A stretch of 64,000 nt of DNA from an uncultured Mycoplasmatota bacterium (GTDB lineage: Bacteria; Bacillota_I; Bacilli_A; RF39; UBA660). The stretch's first letter is position 1; every line of letters starts with the position of its first letter. Where the stretch lies: contig CALEBF010000012.1 in NCBI GenBank assembly GCA_937944975.1, forward strand, positions 128,820 to 192,819, read 5' to 3'. The notes below the pieces were generated by a model that made no database searches, was not told where the DNA came from, and saw nothing but the letters and a program-made list of their open reading frames with translations. Shown here piece by piece: positions 8,131 to 16,831 of this stretch. A program made the translations under genes and the position numbers.

Positions 8131-8823
8131 TCATCTCTTTCCGTTCCACATAATTTTTAAAATTCTCATAGAATCTCGCACAGGTCTAAATGTTGACGCT
8201 TTTTTTTCTTTATAGTAAATTGTTTGGATTGTACACTCTCTTATTTCAATTTTCTTAGTTACCAATTCAATCAAAACCATTAGTGCATATTCAAAACGTT
8301 CCCCTTTTATTTTGCATAACTCCGGAAGCAATTTTATCGGAAACACACGAAGACCAGATTGTGTATCATGAATTTTTTTAGAATAAAGAAAAGAAAAAAT
8401 AGCATTTGTCAATCCATTTGCAAATTTTCTTGTCATTGGTACTTGTTTTGCATTAAAATCCCGAACACCTAAAACAGGAGTTGTCGGAGATTCTAAAAAT
8501 AACTGAGAAACTTTTATCACATCGTCAATTGCATGCTGCCAATCTGCATCCACTGTAATAACTCCTATACACGGAAATTTTTGTTTTAGAATAAACGAGT
8601 ACGCTTTTTTTAAGCTAAAACCTTGCCCTCGATTTACTGAATGATGTAATAATATTACATCATCTTTATTTTTTAATTTCGTAAACATAGGCTCACTGTC
8701 CATATGACTCCCATCATTTACAATGATTATTTTTAGAAAGCCTAACTTTTCTAATTCTTCCACGTAAGGGATAAACCTTTTTGGGGGATTATAGGCGGGA
8801 ATTATAACAATAAGATCTTTCAT
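8131..8823 (-). CDS. Family 2 glycosyltransferase (polyprenyl-phosphate sugar synthase-like)
   Basis: The 230 residues form a single GT-A domain: IPAYNPP near the N-terminus, VNDGS (35-39), the DADWQH metal-binding site (92-97; usually DADGQH) and QSGLRVFP (155-162). This is the pattern of dolichyl-phosphate mannose synthase/GtrB-type enzymes that load a sugar from an NDP donor onto a lipid phosphate. No C-terminal membrane helices are present, so it is a short, soluble form. It sits one base after the surface-protein gene and 4 bases before the GT-C-like gene, which supports a joint lipid-sugar pathway. Confidence 0.85.
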   Translation of the reverse strand: MKDLIVIIPAYNPPKRFIPYVEELEKLGFLKIIIVNDGSHMDSEPMFTKLKNKDDVILLHHSVNRGQGFSLKKAYSFILKQKFPCIGVITVDADWQHAIDDVIKVSQLFLESPTTPVLGVRDFNAKQVPMTRKFANGLTNAIFSFLYSKKIHDTQSGLRVFPIKLLPELCKIKGERFEYALMVLIELVTKKIEIRECTIQTIYYKEKKASTFRPVRDSMRILKIMWNGKR

Positions 8824-8824
8824 T

Positions 8825-9520
8825 TTAAAGTTTTCTTACACTTTCTATATCGATTGTAAGATATGGACGAATATCCATCCCATAAGAATTAGCACCTATA
8901 GTGACTATTCCGAAAAATCCTTTTTTTGTCGTATGATTAAAGAAGAAATTCCAACTAAACGCTCCATTAGATTCAAGCGATCTTGTATAAAATCCTCTAG
9001 TATAATAAGGGGAACCAGAATATGTAAACTTATAATCATAATCTGCAATCCAATCCCACCCAATATAATCACCTGTTGGAGGAAAAGTTGCACCCGGATT
9101 TTTCATTAAAATTAGATTAGTTAGTTCTTCTTTACTGATTAATGTAATATTATAATAATTGGCATATCCTCCTGCTCTTTCAATACTTGATTTCCAATTG
9201 CTGGTTAACGCTACTAAATTATAATAGACCATAGTATTTTCAAATACTGTTGATGGTGTAGTATTATATGTTGTCCCAACCGCACTATCCGAAAGCAATT
9301 TTAAATAATCATCATGCACTTCCACTACATGGAATGTAGGCGATAATCCAACAACTTCAACTTGATCACCAATTTCATAAGTTACTGTTTTATGCGCCGT
9401 AATATTAAAGTTTAAAGACGTAGTCAGAACTGAATATCCTATCGTTAAAAAGAGAAGCGCAGAAAAAACAATTCCATATATCAGCTTTTGATTTGTTTTT
9501 CTTTTCCTTATTTTTCTCAT
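8825..9520 (-). CDS. Exported surface protein with N-terminal anchor
   Basis: The 231-residue product has a very basic start (MRKIRKRKTNQK) and one hydrophobic helix (about 13-35) ending IGYSVLTTSLNFNI, a signal type seen in surface proteins of gut Firmicutes that resembles SipW-processed precursors. The mature part has beta-rich, aromatic sequence and ends FGIVTIGANSYGMDIRPYLTI; the RPYLTI-like end recalls the VRPVITL end of DUF6273-type surface domains, which is a weak match. It is the first gene of the operon with the two glycosyltransferases, hence a candidate substrate or co-regulated surface component. Confidence 0.6.
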   Translation of the reverse strand: MRKIRKRKTNQKLIYGIVFSALLFLTIGYSVLTTSLNFNITAHKTVTYEIGDQVEVVGLSPTFHVVEVHDDYLKLLSDSAVGTTYNTTPSTVFENTMVYYNLVALTSNWKSSIERAGGYANYYNITLISKEELTNLILMKNPGATFPPTGDYIGWDWIADYDYKFTYSGSPYYTRGFYTRSLESNGAFSWNFFFNHTTKKGFFGIVTIGANSYGMDIRPYLTIDIESVRKL

Positions 9521-9564
9521 TGTTTTGCTCTCCTTTGATATCTTTACATCCTCATTATAATTTC

Positions 9565-9593
9565 ATTTTAATTGAAATTGATTTACTTGTCAA
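9565..9593 (-). promoter_or_regulatory. Promoter of the surface-protein/glycosyltransferase operon
   Basis: Minus strand TTGACA, 17 bases, TAAAAT, about 45 bases before the start at 9520 and its AAAGGAGAG site. Confidence 0.75.
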
Positions 9594-9614
9594 TTCTTTG
9601 CAACAGCCTATCAA

Positions 9615-12569
9615 TTAATTTGATTCTTTTAAATCTTCAAGCTTTACACTAACTAACTTACTGACCCCAGATTCTTGCATTGTAATTCCATAGAGAACAT
9701 CCGCGTACTCCATTGTCTTTTTCTTGTGTGTAATCAAAATAAATTGAGTTTTTTCCTTTAACGATTCAATGTACTTACCAAAACTATCTACATTCGCTTC
9801 ATCTAGTGCTGCTTCAACTTCATCCAGAATACAGAAAGGAACTGGACGAGATTTTAAAATTGCAAATAACAAACTAATTGCCGTAAACGTCTTCTCTCCT
9901 CCAGAAAGAAGTGAGATGCTCGTAAGTTTCTTTCCTGGTGGACTAGCGACGATCTCGACACCTGTTTCTAAAATATGATCTTCATCAGTAAGACGTAAAT
10001 CCGCATTCCCTCCACGGAATAACTCCTTAAATGTCTCTGTAAAGTTTTTACGAACCGTTTCAAACGTCGCTACAAATTCTTTTTCCATTACTTGATCCAT
10101 CTCTTCGATAATCTCGAGTAAAGTATCTTCCGCCTTTTGTAGATCCTCTTTTTGATTCAATAGGAAATCGTAACGTACACTTACTCGTTCATACTCTTCG
10201 ATCGCACCTAAATTGACCTCGCCTAGTTCTTTTAGTTTCGCTTTCAAACGACTTACTTTCATGCGGGCACTTTCGACATCGCTATCCAATTCGTAAAGTG
10301 TAATCGCTTTTTCATAGGTCATACCGTAATTTTCAGAAAGTGATGCGAGTAACGTATCCAACTTGACATCCGCACGATTCAACCCAATTTCTAAGTTTTT
10401 CAGTTCTTTACTCTTTTGTGTTAGAATGCTGTTTTCTTGCTTATAAGAGAATTCTATCTCCCCCAGTTGCTCTGTTACGTCAGCTTTTTCTTTCTTTACT
10501 TGCTCTAAAGTTCTCTCGAGATCGTTCTTTTCTTGCTCTACTTGATAGTATCTCTTTAAAATCTGATCCTCTTCTTCACTGAGCAATTGATTTAAAATGT
10601 TTCCGGTTCCTGTCTTCTCTGATTGTACTTGTTCTAATTTGACTTGTACTTCTTTTTGTTGAATTTGCTTTTGACGATAACCTTCTTCTTTTGTGACAAC
10701 CTCTTTTTGAATCAAATATAACTTGTCCTCTGCCGACTTCAAGGCATGATCGATCTCGTTCATCTTATTTTCTAATGTTTCGATCTCTTTTGTTAATGCT
10801 TCTTCTTCTTTTAACGCTTTTTCTAATTCGTATTTTTCACTAACGATGTTACTTGTCTTCTTTGCTTTTCCACCAGTGACAGATCCTCCTACATGGATCA
10901 GTTCGCCATCTAGTGTCACTATTTTATAACGTCCCATCAACTTGCGAGATATTTCGTTTGCATGATCTAAATCGGTTGCAACGATCACGTTACCAAGTAA
11001 GTTTTTCATGATTCCATCGTACATCGGATGATACTTTATCAACGTTGATGCGATAGCGACAAACCCTGGCATTTGAGAGACACCGTTGAGAGCATTGGAC
11101 TCCATTTCTTTCGGCTTTATCACGTTGATTGGGAAAAAGGTTGCTCTTCCGAGTGTATTTTGCTTTAGATAGTTAATACACGTTTTAGCAACATTCTCAT
11201 TATCTACAACCAAATAATGACTTGCTCCTCCAAGGGAAGTCGAAATTGCTGTCGCATACTTTTCTTCTACTTCAAATAATTTACCGATAACATGGTGAAT
11301 TCCGGTTAATTTTGGATGATCTAAAATACTCTTAACTGCATATGGCAGTGAACTATTGTGTTCGATCGATGTGCGCAATTGATCAATCTGATGTGCTTTC
11401 ATCGTCTGGCGTTTGAAAAGGTCGGAGAGTTGTGCCTGTAGTGTCTGTTTACGACTACGAATTTGTTCTAACTGACGTTCCGCGTTTTCTCTTTCATTTT
11501 GAAATTGTTCTAACTCTTTTTGCGATAACTCAATCTCACCAACTAGCGCATGTAAATCTGTTTGAAGCTTTAGTTCCTGTTCTTTTAATTGGACAATCGC
11601 ATCGTGTAATTTTTGATCTTCCACTTCATACTTTTTACGCTCTAATAAAATTTGCTTTTGTCCATTGATTCTCTCTAACTCTGTCGTTTTTTCAATCCAC
11701 TCTTTTTGTACTTGATTCCATTTTTGTTCTAGTGCATCTAAGGATACTTTAAACTTTGTAATCTTCGCTTCACTCGTTCGACTATTAGAACCCATATTTA
11801 AGATTTCTTCATTAAGGGCATCTACTTTTGCTTTATTTAATTGATACGATGTATTCAAAGTGGTGATATCATGAGTCATTAATGCGATCTCTGTATTTTC
11901 TAACTTCCCTTTGACTTCTTTATAGAGAAGCGCTTTTTCACGCTGCTCTTTTAAAGGTTCTACTTGCTCTTTCAATTCTTCGATAATATCGTCGACACGA
12001 TTCATATTATCGTGTGTACGTTCTAGCTTGCGAAGAGCCTCTTCTTTTCTCTTTTTGTATTTGAGTACCCCTGCAGCTTCTTCAAAAATAATGCGTCGTT
12101 CACTTGGCTTATTGCTGATAATTTCTTCGATCTTTCCCTGCGAAATAATATTAAAGCTCTCTTTGGCGATTCCCGTATCTAATAAGATATCCGTGATATC
12201 TTTCAATCTACAACGTTCTCCGTTGAGTAGATACTCGTTTGTTCCATCTTTATAAACTCGTCTTTGAATAGAAACTTCGGTATAATCGACATTTAAATAT
12301 CGATCACTATTATCGAAGACGAGTGTAACGCTTGCAACGTTTTGTGCATTTCTCGATTTGCTACCGGAAAAAATAACGTCGCTCATGTTCCCATCTCCAC
12401 GCAGGGACTTGACAGACTGTTCTCCAAGTACCCATCGAACAGCATCTACGACATTGCTCTTTCCACTTCCATTCGGACCGACGATTCCAGAGATTCCTGT
12501 TCCTAGTTCGATATTTATCTTATCCGCAAACGACTTAAATCCATGTGCCTTAATTTCCTTTAAATACAT
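9615..12569 (-). CDS. smc: Chromosome partition protein Smc (shortened arms)
   Basis: The 984-residue protein has Walker A GPNGSGKSN (31-39), a long coiled coil, a hinge (about 405-570), the returning coiled coil, the signature LSGGEK (888-893) and Walker B with the catalytic Glu (CILDEVEAALDEAN, 913-926). It is the ATPase of the Smc-ScpAB complex that organises and separates chromosomes. Standard bacterial Smc has about 1180 residues; here each arm is about 100 residues shorter while both heads and the hinge are intact, so I take it as a real short form and not a truncation. The genes for ScpA/ScpB are not nearby. Confidence 0.95.
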   Translation of the reverse strand: MYLKEIKAHGFKSFADKINIELGTGISGIVGPNGSGKSNVVDAVRWVLGEQSVKSLRGDGNMSDVIFSGSKSRNAQNVASVTLVFDNSDRYLNVDYTEVSIQRRVYKDGTNEYLLNGERCRLKDITDILLDTGIAKESFNIISQGKIEEIISNKPSERRIIFEEAAGVLKYKKRKEEALRKLERTHDNMNRVDDIIEELKEQVEPLKEQREKALLYKEVKGKLENTEIALMTHDITTLNTSYQLNKAKVDALNEEILNMGSNSRTSEAKITKFKVSLDALEQKWNQVQKEWIEKTTELERINGQKQILLERKKYEVEDQKLHDAIVQLKEQELKLQTDLHALVGEIELSQKELEQFQNERENAERQLEQIRSRKQTLQAQLSDLFKRQTMKAHQIDQLRTSIEHNSSLPYAVKSILDHPKLTGIHHVIGKLFEVEEKYATAISTSLGGASHYLVVDNENVAKTCINYLKQNTLGRATFFPINVIKPKEMESNALNGVSQMPGFVAIASTLIKYHPMYDGIMKNLLGNVIVATDLDHANEISRKLMGRYKIVTLDGELIHVGGSVTGGKAKKTSNIVSEKYELEKALKEEEALTKEIETLENKMNEIDHALKSAEDKLYLIQKEVVTKEEGYRQKQIQQKEVQVKLEQVQSEKTGTGNILNQLLSEEEDQILKRYYQVEQEKNDLERTLEQVKKEKADVTEQLGEIEFSYKQENSILTQKSKELKNLEIGLNRADVKLDTLLASLSENYGMTYEKAITLYELDSDVESARMKVSRLKAKLKELGEVNLGAIEEYERVSVRYDFLLNQKEDLQKAEDTLLEIIEEMDQVMEKEFVATFETVRKNFTETFKELFRGGNADLRLTDEDHILETGVEIVASPPGKKLTSISLLSGGEKTFTAISLLFAILKSRPVPFCILDEVEAALDEANVDSFGKYIESLKEKTQFILITHKKKTMEYADVLYGITMQESGVSKLVSVKLEDLKESN

Positions 12570-12610
12570 CCTATCACCTATTTCAACTCTTTTATTATAC
12601 TATAAATCGA

Positions 12611-12632
12611 CAAAAAAAGGAATCAATCCTTT
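12611..12632 (-). terminator. Terminator after the unknown gene at 12631
   Basis: Minus strand AAAGGA, loop, TCCTTT, then a T run; it overlaps the stop codon. Confidence 0.6.
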
Positions 12633-13164
12633 AATGTACAAGATAATCACTTAAATAATCGATCCCATTCATCACTGTGTCTTTGATGTAATATCCGATT
12701 TCTTTAATACGATGATTTTTAGCATCTTTTACTTCTACGATATAAAGATAAGCTTGACCGTATTTTTCTTGTTTTGTACTAACTTGATATCGTTTGTATT
12801 TTTCTTGAATGTTTTCTAATATATCTAGATCATCCCCGTAAAAATAGATCGTCCCTTTCGTAATATAGATGCTATCTTTTACAAACGTTTTTGCATAAAG
12901 CGCTATTTCTTCAGTCGCACATATAATCGTGTCAATTCTCTTCTTTTTAAATTTTTTACGAAGTTTTCGAATGTTTAATTTCTTTATGCCTCTTCCCTTT
13001 TCTTTGTTCAGTTCCCCAGTTTGATCGTTTAAAAGGGTGCATTCTGTAATTCTATTATTTTCTTCTATTTTATCTAAAAGCTTAGGTTCAGAAAGACCGA
13101 TTCCAATCAAGTTTCCCTCTAGTTTTTTCATGATATTACATAGTTCTCGCTCTACTTTTTTCAT
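12631..13164 (-). CDS. Conserved-looking protein of unknown function
   Basis: 177 residues, soluble, basic (a KLNIRKLRKKFKKKR patch about residues 63-77). The alternation around IDTIICATEEIALYAKTFV and DSIYITKGTIYFYGDD looks like a Rossmann-type alpha/beta fold, but no nucleotide motif is clear. It overlaps tcdA by 4 bases, so it is co-transcribed and translationally coupled with a tRNA modification enzyme. I assign no function. Confidence 0.55.
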   Translation of the reverse strand: MKKVERELCNIMKKLEGNLIGIGLSEPKLLDKIEENNRITECTLLNDQTGELNKEKGRGIKKLNIRKLRKKFKKKRIDTIICATEEIALYAKTFVKDSIYITKGTIYFYGDDLDILENIQEKYKRYQVSTKQEKYGQAYLYIVEVKDAKNHRIKEIGYYIKDTVMNGIDYLSDYLVH

Positions 13165-13856
13165 ATATTCTCCTCACAACTTAATCGATCGTTCACAACG
13201 TAACTTGCACAGTATAGCCCTGCGACACTCGGTACAAATGCAGTTGATCCAATCACTTTCGTCTCATTGGGACGTGGAAGTTCTTTGCTGCAAACGACGA
13301 CGACATCATCGCTTAATCCGCGCTCTCTGATCTTTTTCCTCATCACGCGAGCGAGAGGATCGTTCTGTGTCCGCTTTAACTCCATAATTTCTACTTTGGT
13401 CGCATTTAATTTATTTCCTGTTCCCATACACGAGATTAACTTAATATGATGCGTTTGCGCATACTCGATTAAAGCAAGTTTGGCATCTACGGTATCACAG
13501 GCATCTACGATATAGTCAATTCCATATGGAAAAAGTAAGTCTTCCACTGTCTCAGACGTTAAAAATTCTTGCATTCCAACGACTTCACATTCTGGATTGA
13601 TGTCTTTGATTCTCTCTTTCCATACCTCGACTTTTGCTCTCCCTATATTGGAATGAAGCGCCATCAATTGACGATTCAGATTCGTGATGTCGATCGTGTC
13701 ATGATCGATTAAAATCAGTCTTCCAACGCCACTTCGACACAATGCTTCTGTCGCATAGCTACCTACTCCACCTAGCCCAACGACGAGAACTGTCAAGTTT
13801 TTAATCTTGTCTATTTTTTCACCGATCAACAATTCAAATCGACTGAATTGATTCAT
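13161..13856 (-). CDS. tcdA: tRNA threonylcarbamoyladenosine dehydratase
   Basis: 231 residues of the E1-like ThiF/MoeB superfamily. The ATP-binding GLGGVGSYATEAL (about 27-39), ILIDHDTIDITNLNRQ and the R/N residues that follow fit TcdA (YgdL/CsdL; YrvM in Bacillus). The enzyme uses ATP to cyclise the t6A base at position 37 of ANN-reading tRNAs to ct6A. The middle segment DPLARVMRKKIRERG and the ending GSTAFVPSVAGLY are characteristic of TcdA and not of ThiF or MoeB. Length is normal. It heads a two-gene operon with the gene at 12631. Confidence 0.93.
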   Translation of the reverse strand: MNQFSRFELLIGEKIDKIKNLTVLVVGLGGVGSYATEALCRSGVGRLILIDHDTIDITNLNRQLMALHSNIGRAKVEVWKERIKDINPECEVVGMQEFLTSETVEDLLFPYGIDYIVDACDTVDAKLALIEYAQTHHIKLISCMGTGNKLNATKVEIMELKRTQNDPLARVMRKKIRERGLSDDVVVVCSKELPRPNETKVIGSTAFVPSVAGLYCASYVVNDRLSCEENI

Positions 13857-13883
13857 TTTCTCACCTCATTCACACATTCCTTT

Positions 13884-14291
13884 TTACATGACAAAAGGAA
13901 TACTAGATACATAGTAATATTTTTTCTTTTGAAATAATTGAATCAAGTCTAGTAAAATACCGATTCCAAAAAATCCAAAAGTAAAGGCATATAAAATTCC
14001 CATAAAATATTTACCTTCGTAAAATTTATGACCTCCAAGCCATCCTAGTAATAAACAAAGAGGAATGCTAATCCATTTACAATATGGACCACGAATGATT
14101 CCGTAATTGACAAATGGACGCTTTTCGTCGCTGTCGAGAGGTCTATTTTGCTCGAATGTCTCTTCCTCTTGATACCTCTCTTCGTATGGTCTCACTGACT
14201 CTTTTTGTTCTAACGTATATCCACAATGCTTACAAATCGTACTACCAGGTCGAATCGTTCCTGCACAGTTAGGACAAATATTTTTCTTCAA
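13884..14291 (-). CDS. TM2-domain membrane protein with N-terminal zinc ribbon
   Basis: 135 residues. A zinc ribbon is formed by C6-x2-C9 and C20-x2-C23. After a charged linker come two membrane helices with the TM2 signature LGWLGGHKFYEGKYFMGILY and the ending GIGILLDLIQL. TM2 proteins occur in many bacteria, but their function is not settled. It is a single gene between tcdA and metK, with a TATAAT box about 40 bases upstream. ATG start follows AAGGAGG. Confidence 0.8.
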   Translation of the reverse strand: MKKNICPNCAGTIRPGSTICKHCGYTLEQKESVRPYEERYQEEETFEQNRPLDSDEKRPFVNYGIIRGPYCKWISIPLCLLLGWLGGHKFYEGKYFMGILYAFTFGFFGIGILLDLIQLFQKKKYYYVSSIPFVM

Positions 14292-14349
14292 ACTGATTCC
14301 TCCTTATCATTCTTATTTGTATGCCTTTTATTATACCATGTTTTACGAC

Positions 14350-14377
14350 AAAAGGAAAGACACGTACGTGTCTTTCC
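14350..14377 (-). terminator. Terminator of metK
   Basis: GGAAAGACACGTACGTGTCTTTCC is a perfect 24-base palindrome (14354-14377), followed on the minus strand by TTTTG. It lies 30 bases after the metK stop. Confidence 0.85.
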
Positions 14378-14407
14378 AACTTGATTTTCATGCCTTTTTC
14401 AAAAAAG

Positions 14408-15571
14408 TTAAAGCGTTTTTAACGCTTCCTTGATCGCGTCCACTTTGTCAGTTTGTTCCCATGGTAACGAACTTGCATTCCATCCAAAGTGTCCATAATT
14501 AGATAGTGTTTGGAATTCTACTTTGTCTAAAGAAAGTGCTTCTATCATCTGTGACGGTCTAAAATCAAACACGGTTTCAATGACGTGAAGAAGCGTCTCT
14601 TCTGGATATCGTGCAGTATCGAACGTGTCGATCGAAATCGAGATTGGATTTGCCACTCCAATCGCATAACTTACGGAAACTTCACATTTACGACAACAAT
14701 TTGCAGCAACTAAATTCTTTGCAACATATCTCGTATAATAAGTGGCTGTACGGTCTACCTTGGTCGCATCTTTTCCACTAAAAGCACCTCCACCGTGATG
14801 GCCAATTCCACCATAAGTATCAGCGATAATCTTTCTTCCCGTTAAACCACTATCCGCAGCAGGTCCACCTAGGACAAAGCGTCCTGTCGGATTGACTAAA
14901 ATCTGAATTGAAGCACTGTCCCATCTTGCTTCTAATACTGGATCGATGACGTGTGTTAGTAAGTCTTTACGCAGTTGTGCTAGTTCAATATTCGGCTCAT
15001 GCTGTGTCGATATCAATATCGTTTGAATGCGTACAGGCTCCTCTCCATCGTATTCCATCGTTACCTGTGTTTTTCCATCTGGTCTTAAATATGGAATCAA
15101 TTGTTCCTTTCGTACTACTTCTAAACGGTGCGCTAGTTTCGTTGCAAGTTCGTATGGATATGGCATTTTATTTTCCGTATCGGAACAAGCGTATCCATAC
15201 ATCATTCCTTGATCACCAGCACCCAATTGTCCAACGACATCTCGTGCTTGGTCGACTCCCATCGAAATATCCTCAGACTGCGTACGAATGTCTATATCGA
15301 TTGGAATCGTATTTCCATTAAATTCTAAAGTATCATGATCATAGCCGATTTCACAGATCGTTTTTCTGATGAGTGGTTCTATTTCTATTTTTGCCTTAGA
15401 ACGAACTTCTCCCATGACAAATACGCGACGATAACTCATCGATACCTCGATTGCCACATGACTCTCTGGATCTTCTTTCTTATATGCATCTAAAATGGCA
15501 TCTGCAACTTGATCACACACTTTATCAGGATGCCCACAAGTGACAGACTCACATGTTACTAATCTCTTCAT
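14408..15571 (-). CDS. metK: S-adenosylmethionine synthetase
   Basis: 387 residues, the usual length. The protein has GHPDKVCDQVADAILDAY (about 13-30), the ATP-loop hexapeptide GAGDQG with MYGYA after it, and GGGAFSGKDATKVDR near position 255-270. It makes S-adenosylmethionine from methionine and ATP. Transcription is controlled by a SAM-I riboswitch and terminator immediately upstream, giving feedback from its own product. It is followed by its own strong terminator, so it is monocistronic unless transcription starts at the 6S-like RNA upstream. Confidence 0.98.
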   Translation of the reverse strand: MKRLVTCESVTCGHPDKVCDQVADAILDAYKKEDPESHVAIEVSMSYRRVFVMGEVRSKAKIEIEPLIRKTICEIGYDHDTLEFNGNTIPIDIDIRTQSEDISMGVDQARDVVGQLGAGDQGMMYGYACSDTENKMPYPYELATKLAHRLEVVRKEQLIPYLRPDGKTQVTMEYDGEEPVRIQTILISTQHEPNIELAQLRKDLLTHVIDPVLEARWDSASIQILVNPTGRFVLGGPAADSGLTGRKIIADTYGGIGHHGGGAFSGKDATKVDRTATYYTRYVAKNLVAANCCRKCEVSVSYAIGVANPISISIDTFDTARYPEETLLHVIETVFDFRPSQMIEALSLDKVEFQTLSNYGHFGWNASSLPWEQTDKVDAIKEALKTL

Positions 15572-15584
15572 TTTTATCCTCCAC

Positions 15585-15612
15585 TAAAAAACTCCCTAGA
15601 AAGACTAAGGAG
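15585..15612 (-). terminator. Riboswitch-controlled terminator of metK
   Basis: Minus strand: CTCCTTAG (15605-15612) pairs with CTAGGGAG (15592-15599; one G-U) and TTTTTT follows. The 5' arm of the stem can alternatively pair with the 3' strand of the aptamer P1 (GATGAGGAG), giving the antiterminator. Confidence 0.85.
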
Positions 15613-15712
15613 CACTCCTCATCTTTCGGTTTCCCGTAGGTTAGCACCACACACTATGGTAGGTTGCTGGGTTTCACAGGGCCTATCCCTCCACCACTCT
15701 TGATAAGGTTAC
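15613..15712 (-). ncRNA. SAM-I (S-box) riboswitch of metK
   Basis: The minus strand shows the S-box core: CTTATCAAGAGTGGTGGAGG at the 5' end, then GGGATAGGCCC, TGTGAAACCC and AGCAACC, and later CGAAAGATGAG. P1 pairs CTTATC with GATGAG. On SAM binding P1 holds GATGAG and the terminator at 15585-15612 forms; without SAM, GATGAGGAG pairs with CTCCTTAGTC as antiterminator. It sits directly before metK, as is usual in Firmicutes. Confidence 0.95.
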
Positions 15713-15721
15713 ATACAATAT

Positions 15722-15889
15722 AAATGCTAGAAGGACAGTTAACGATAAAACCCAGTCTCCCAGGTGGGCATCACATGAAACACATTAGGATCCTTGCTCA
15801 CAAGGGCAAGTTTTCAACACCGTATTTCAATTAGATTCCCAATCGTTATATTTTAGAGTTTTTTCTTAATCTTTATCCCTCTAGCATTT
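15722..15889 (-). ncRNA. ssrS: Probable 6S RNA
   Basis: A structured RNA of about 168 nt on the minus strand. Its two ends form a closing stem of 14 pairs (AAATGCTAGAGGGA with TCCTTCTAGCATTT, one G-U). Inside, TAACGAT pairs with ATCGTTA, and an apical hairpin is CCTTG-TGAG-CAAGG, so the shape is one long rod with an open middle, as in 6S RNA, which binds sigma-70 holoenzyme. The conserved-looking GATGCCCACC and ACGGTGTT segments support 6S, from memory of the family. It starts 6-7 bases after an extended -10 box and ends about 10 bases before the SAM riboswitch with no terminator between. Confidence 0.65.
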
Positions 15890-15891
15890 TC

Positions 15892-15899
15892 ATTATATC
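15892..15899 (-). promoter_or_regulatory. Extended -10 promoter of the 6S-like RNA
   Basis: Minus strand TGATATAAT (TG one base before TATAAT, whose box is 15892-15897). No good -35 box is visible; the TG extension can replace it. The predicted start is near 15885, at the beginning of the closing stem. Confidence 0.65.
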
Positions 15900-15946
15900 A
15901 CAATTATATGTGAAAAGATAGTGGTTATGTAGTTTTTTTGCCTAAA

Positions 15947-16780
15947 TTATTTTTCTTGTTTTTCTTTCTCATAGTATTCTAAAAAACTATGTTTTTCTCC
16001 ATTCCAACGATACCCTAAGATCGTATTTATGTTTACGTTTTCACTCGATTTAAAAATATGGATATCCGCATCCTCGTATAAGTCTACCAATTCTCTTACA
16101 AGTCTTTTCATTTCTTCTCTTTTCCCACTACCTTTTTTCGTAACAGAACATGCGCAATCGATAAACGAAAGTTCATTATAACGAACCCATGCTTCTATAT
16201 CTTTTTCCTTGATGTAGTAAAGAGGACGAATGAGTTCCATTCCTTCAAAGTTGTCGCTATGAAGTTTCGGCAACATAGAAGAATATTGACCAGTATAGAT
16301 CATGTTTAAAAGAATCGTTTCGATCACATCGTTAAAATGATGTCCTAAAGCAATTTTGTTACAACCTAATTCTTTTGCTTTCGCATACAAATTTCCTCTT
16401 CTCATGCGGGCACATAAATAACACGGTGTATTATTGTAACCAACGCTTGTCTTTTCTGCGACCTTAAAAATATCAGCACGAAAAATCTCAGCATCGATAT
16501 GAAGTTTCTTCAAGTTTTCTTCTACTTTCTTTCGATTCTCCTCCTGATACCCTGGATCCATCACGATATAACTCACATCAAAGTCGAATTGTCCATGACG
16601 TTTTAACTCCTCCATACATTTCGCAAGTAACATAGAATCTTTCCCACCACTAATGCATACAGCAATGTGATCATTCGGCTGTATCAAATCATAATCTTTA
16701 ATGCCTCTCACAAACTTACTCCATAACTTACGACGATATTTTTTTATAATACTTTTTTCTATTTTGCGATATTCTTCCAT
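15947..16780 (-). CDS. ttcA: TtcA-family tRNA thiolation ATPase (PP-loop)
   Basis: About 277 residues when started at the ATG at 16780, which has GAGGAGG upstream; an in-frame ATG at 16801 has none. It has the PP-loop SGGKDSM, the central Cys pair PCYLCARMRRG, GHHFNDVIETILLNM and the ending CSVTKKGSGKREEMKRLV. This is the TtcA/TtuA group of tRNA sulfur-transfer ATPases; TtcA makes 2-thiocytidine at position 32 of tRNA and uses an iron-sulfur cluster on the central cysteines. The exact tRNA target cannot be told from sequence. It lies after the uppP terminator and ends just before the 6S promoter. Confidence 0.85.
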   Translation of the reverse strand: MEEYRKIEKSIIKKYRRKLWSKFVRGIKDYDLIQPNDHIAVCISGGKDSMLLAKCMEELKRHGQFDFDVSYIVMDPGYQEENRKKVEENLKKLHIDAEIFRADIFKVAEKTSVGYNNTPCYLCARMRRGNLYAKAKELGCNKIALGHHFNDVIETILLNMIYTGQYSSMLPKLHSDNFEGMELIRPLYYIKEKDIEAWVRYNELSFIDCACSVTKKGSGKREEMKRLVRELVDLYEDADIHIFKSSENVNINTILGYRWNGEKHSFLEYYEKEKQEK

Positions 16781-16805
16781 AACGACCTCCTCATTTATCA
16801 TATCA

Positions 16806-16831
16806 TAAAAAAAGAGATTATCTCAATCTCT
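16806..16831 (-). terminator. Terminator of the DUF368-uppP operon
   Basis: Minus strand AGAGATT, 5-base loop, AATCTCT, then seven T; it overlaps the uppP stop codon. Confidence 0.85.

Noticed and set aside
13037..13449. Plus-strand frames opposite tcdA and its neighbour
   Set aside because: No start signals, and the minus-strand genes are strongly supported.
15722..15889. T-box leader upstream of metK
   Set aside because: No specifier loop or TGGNACCGCG-like box is present; the metK control element is clearly the SAM-I riboswitch.
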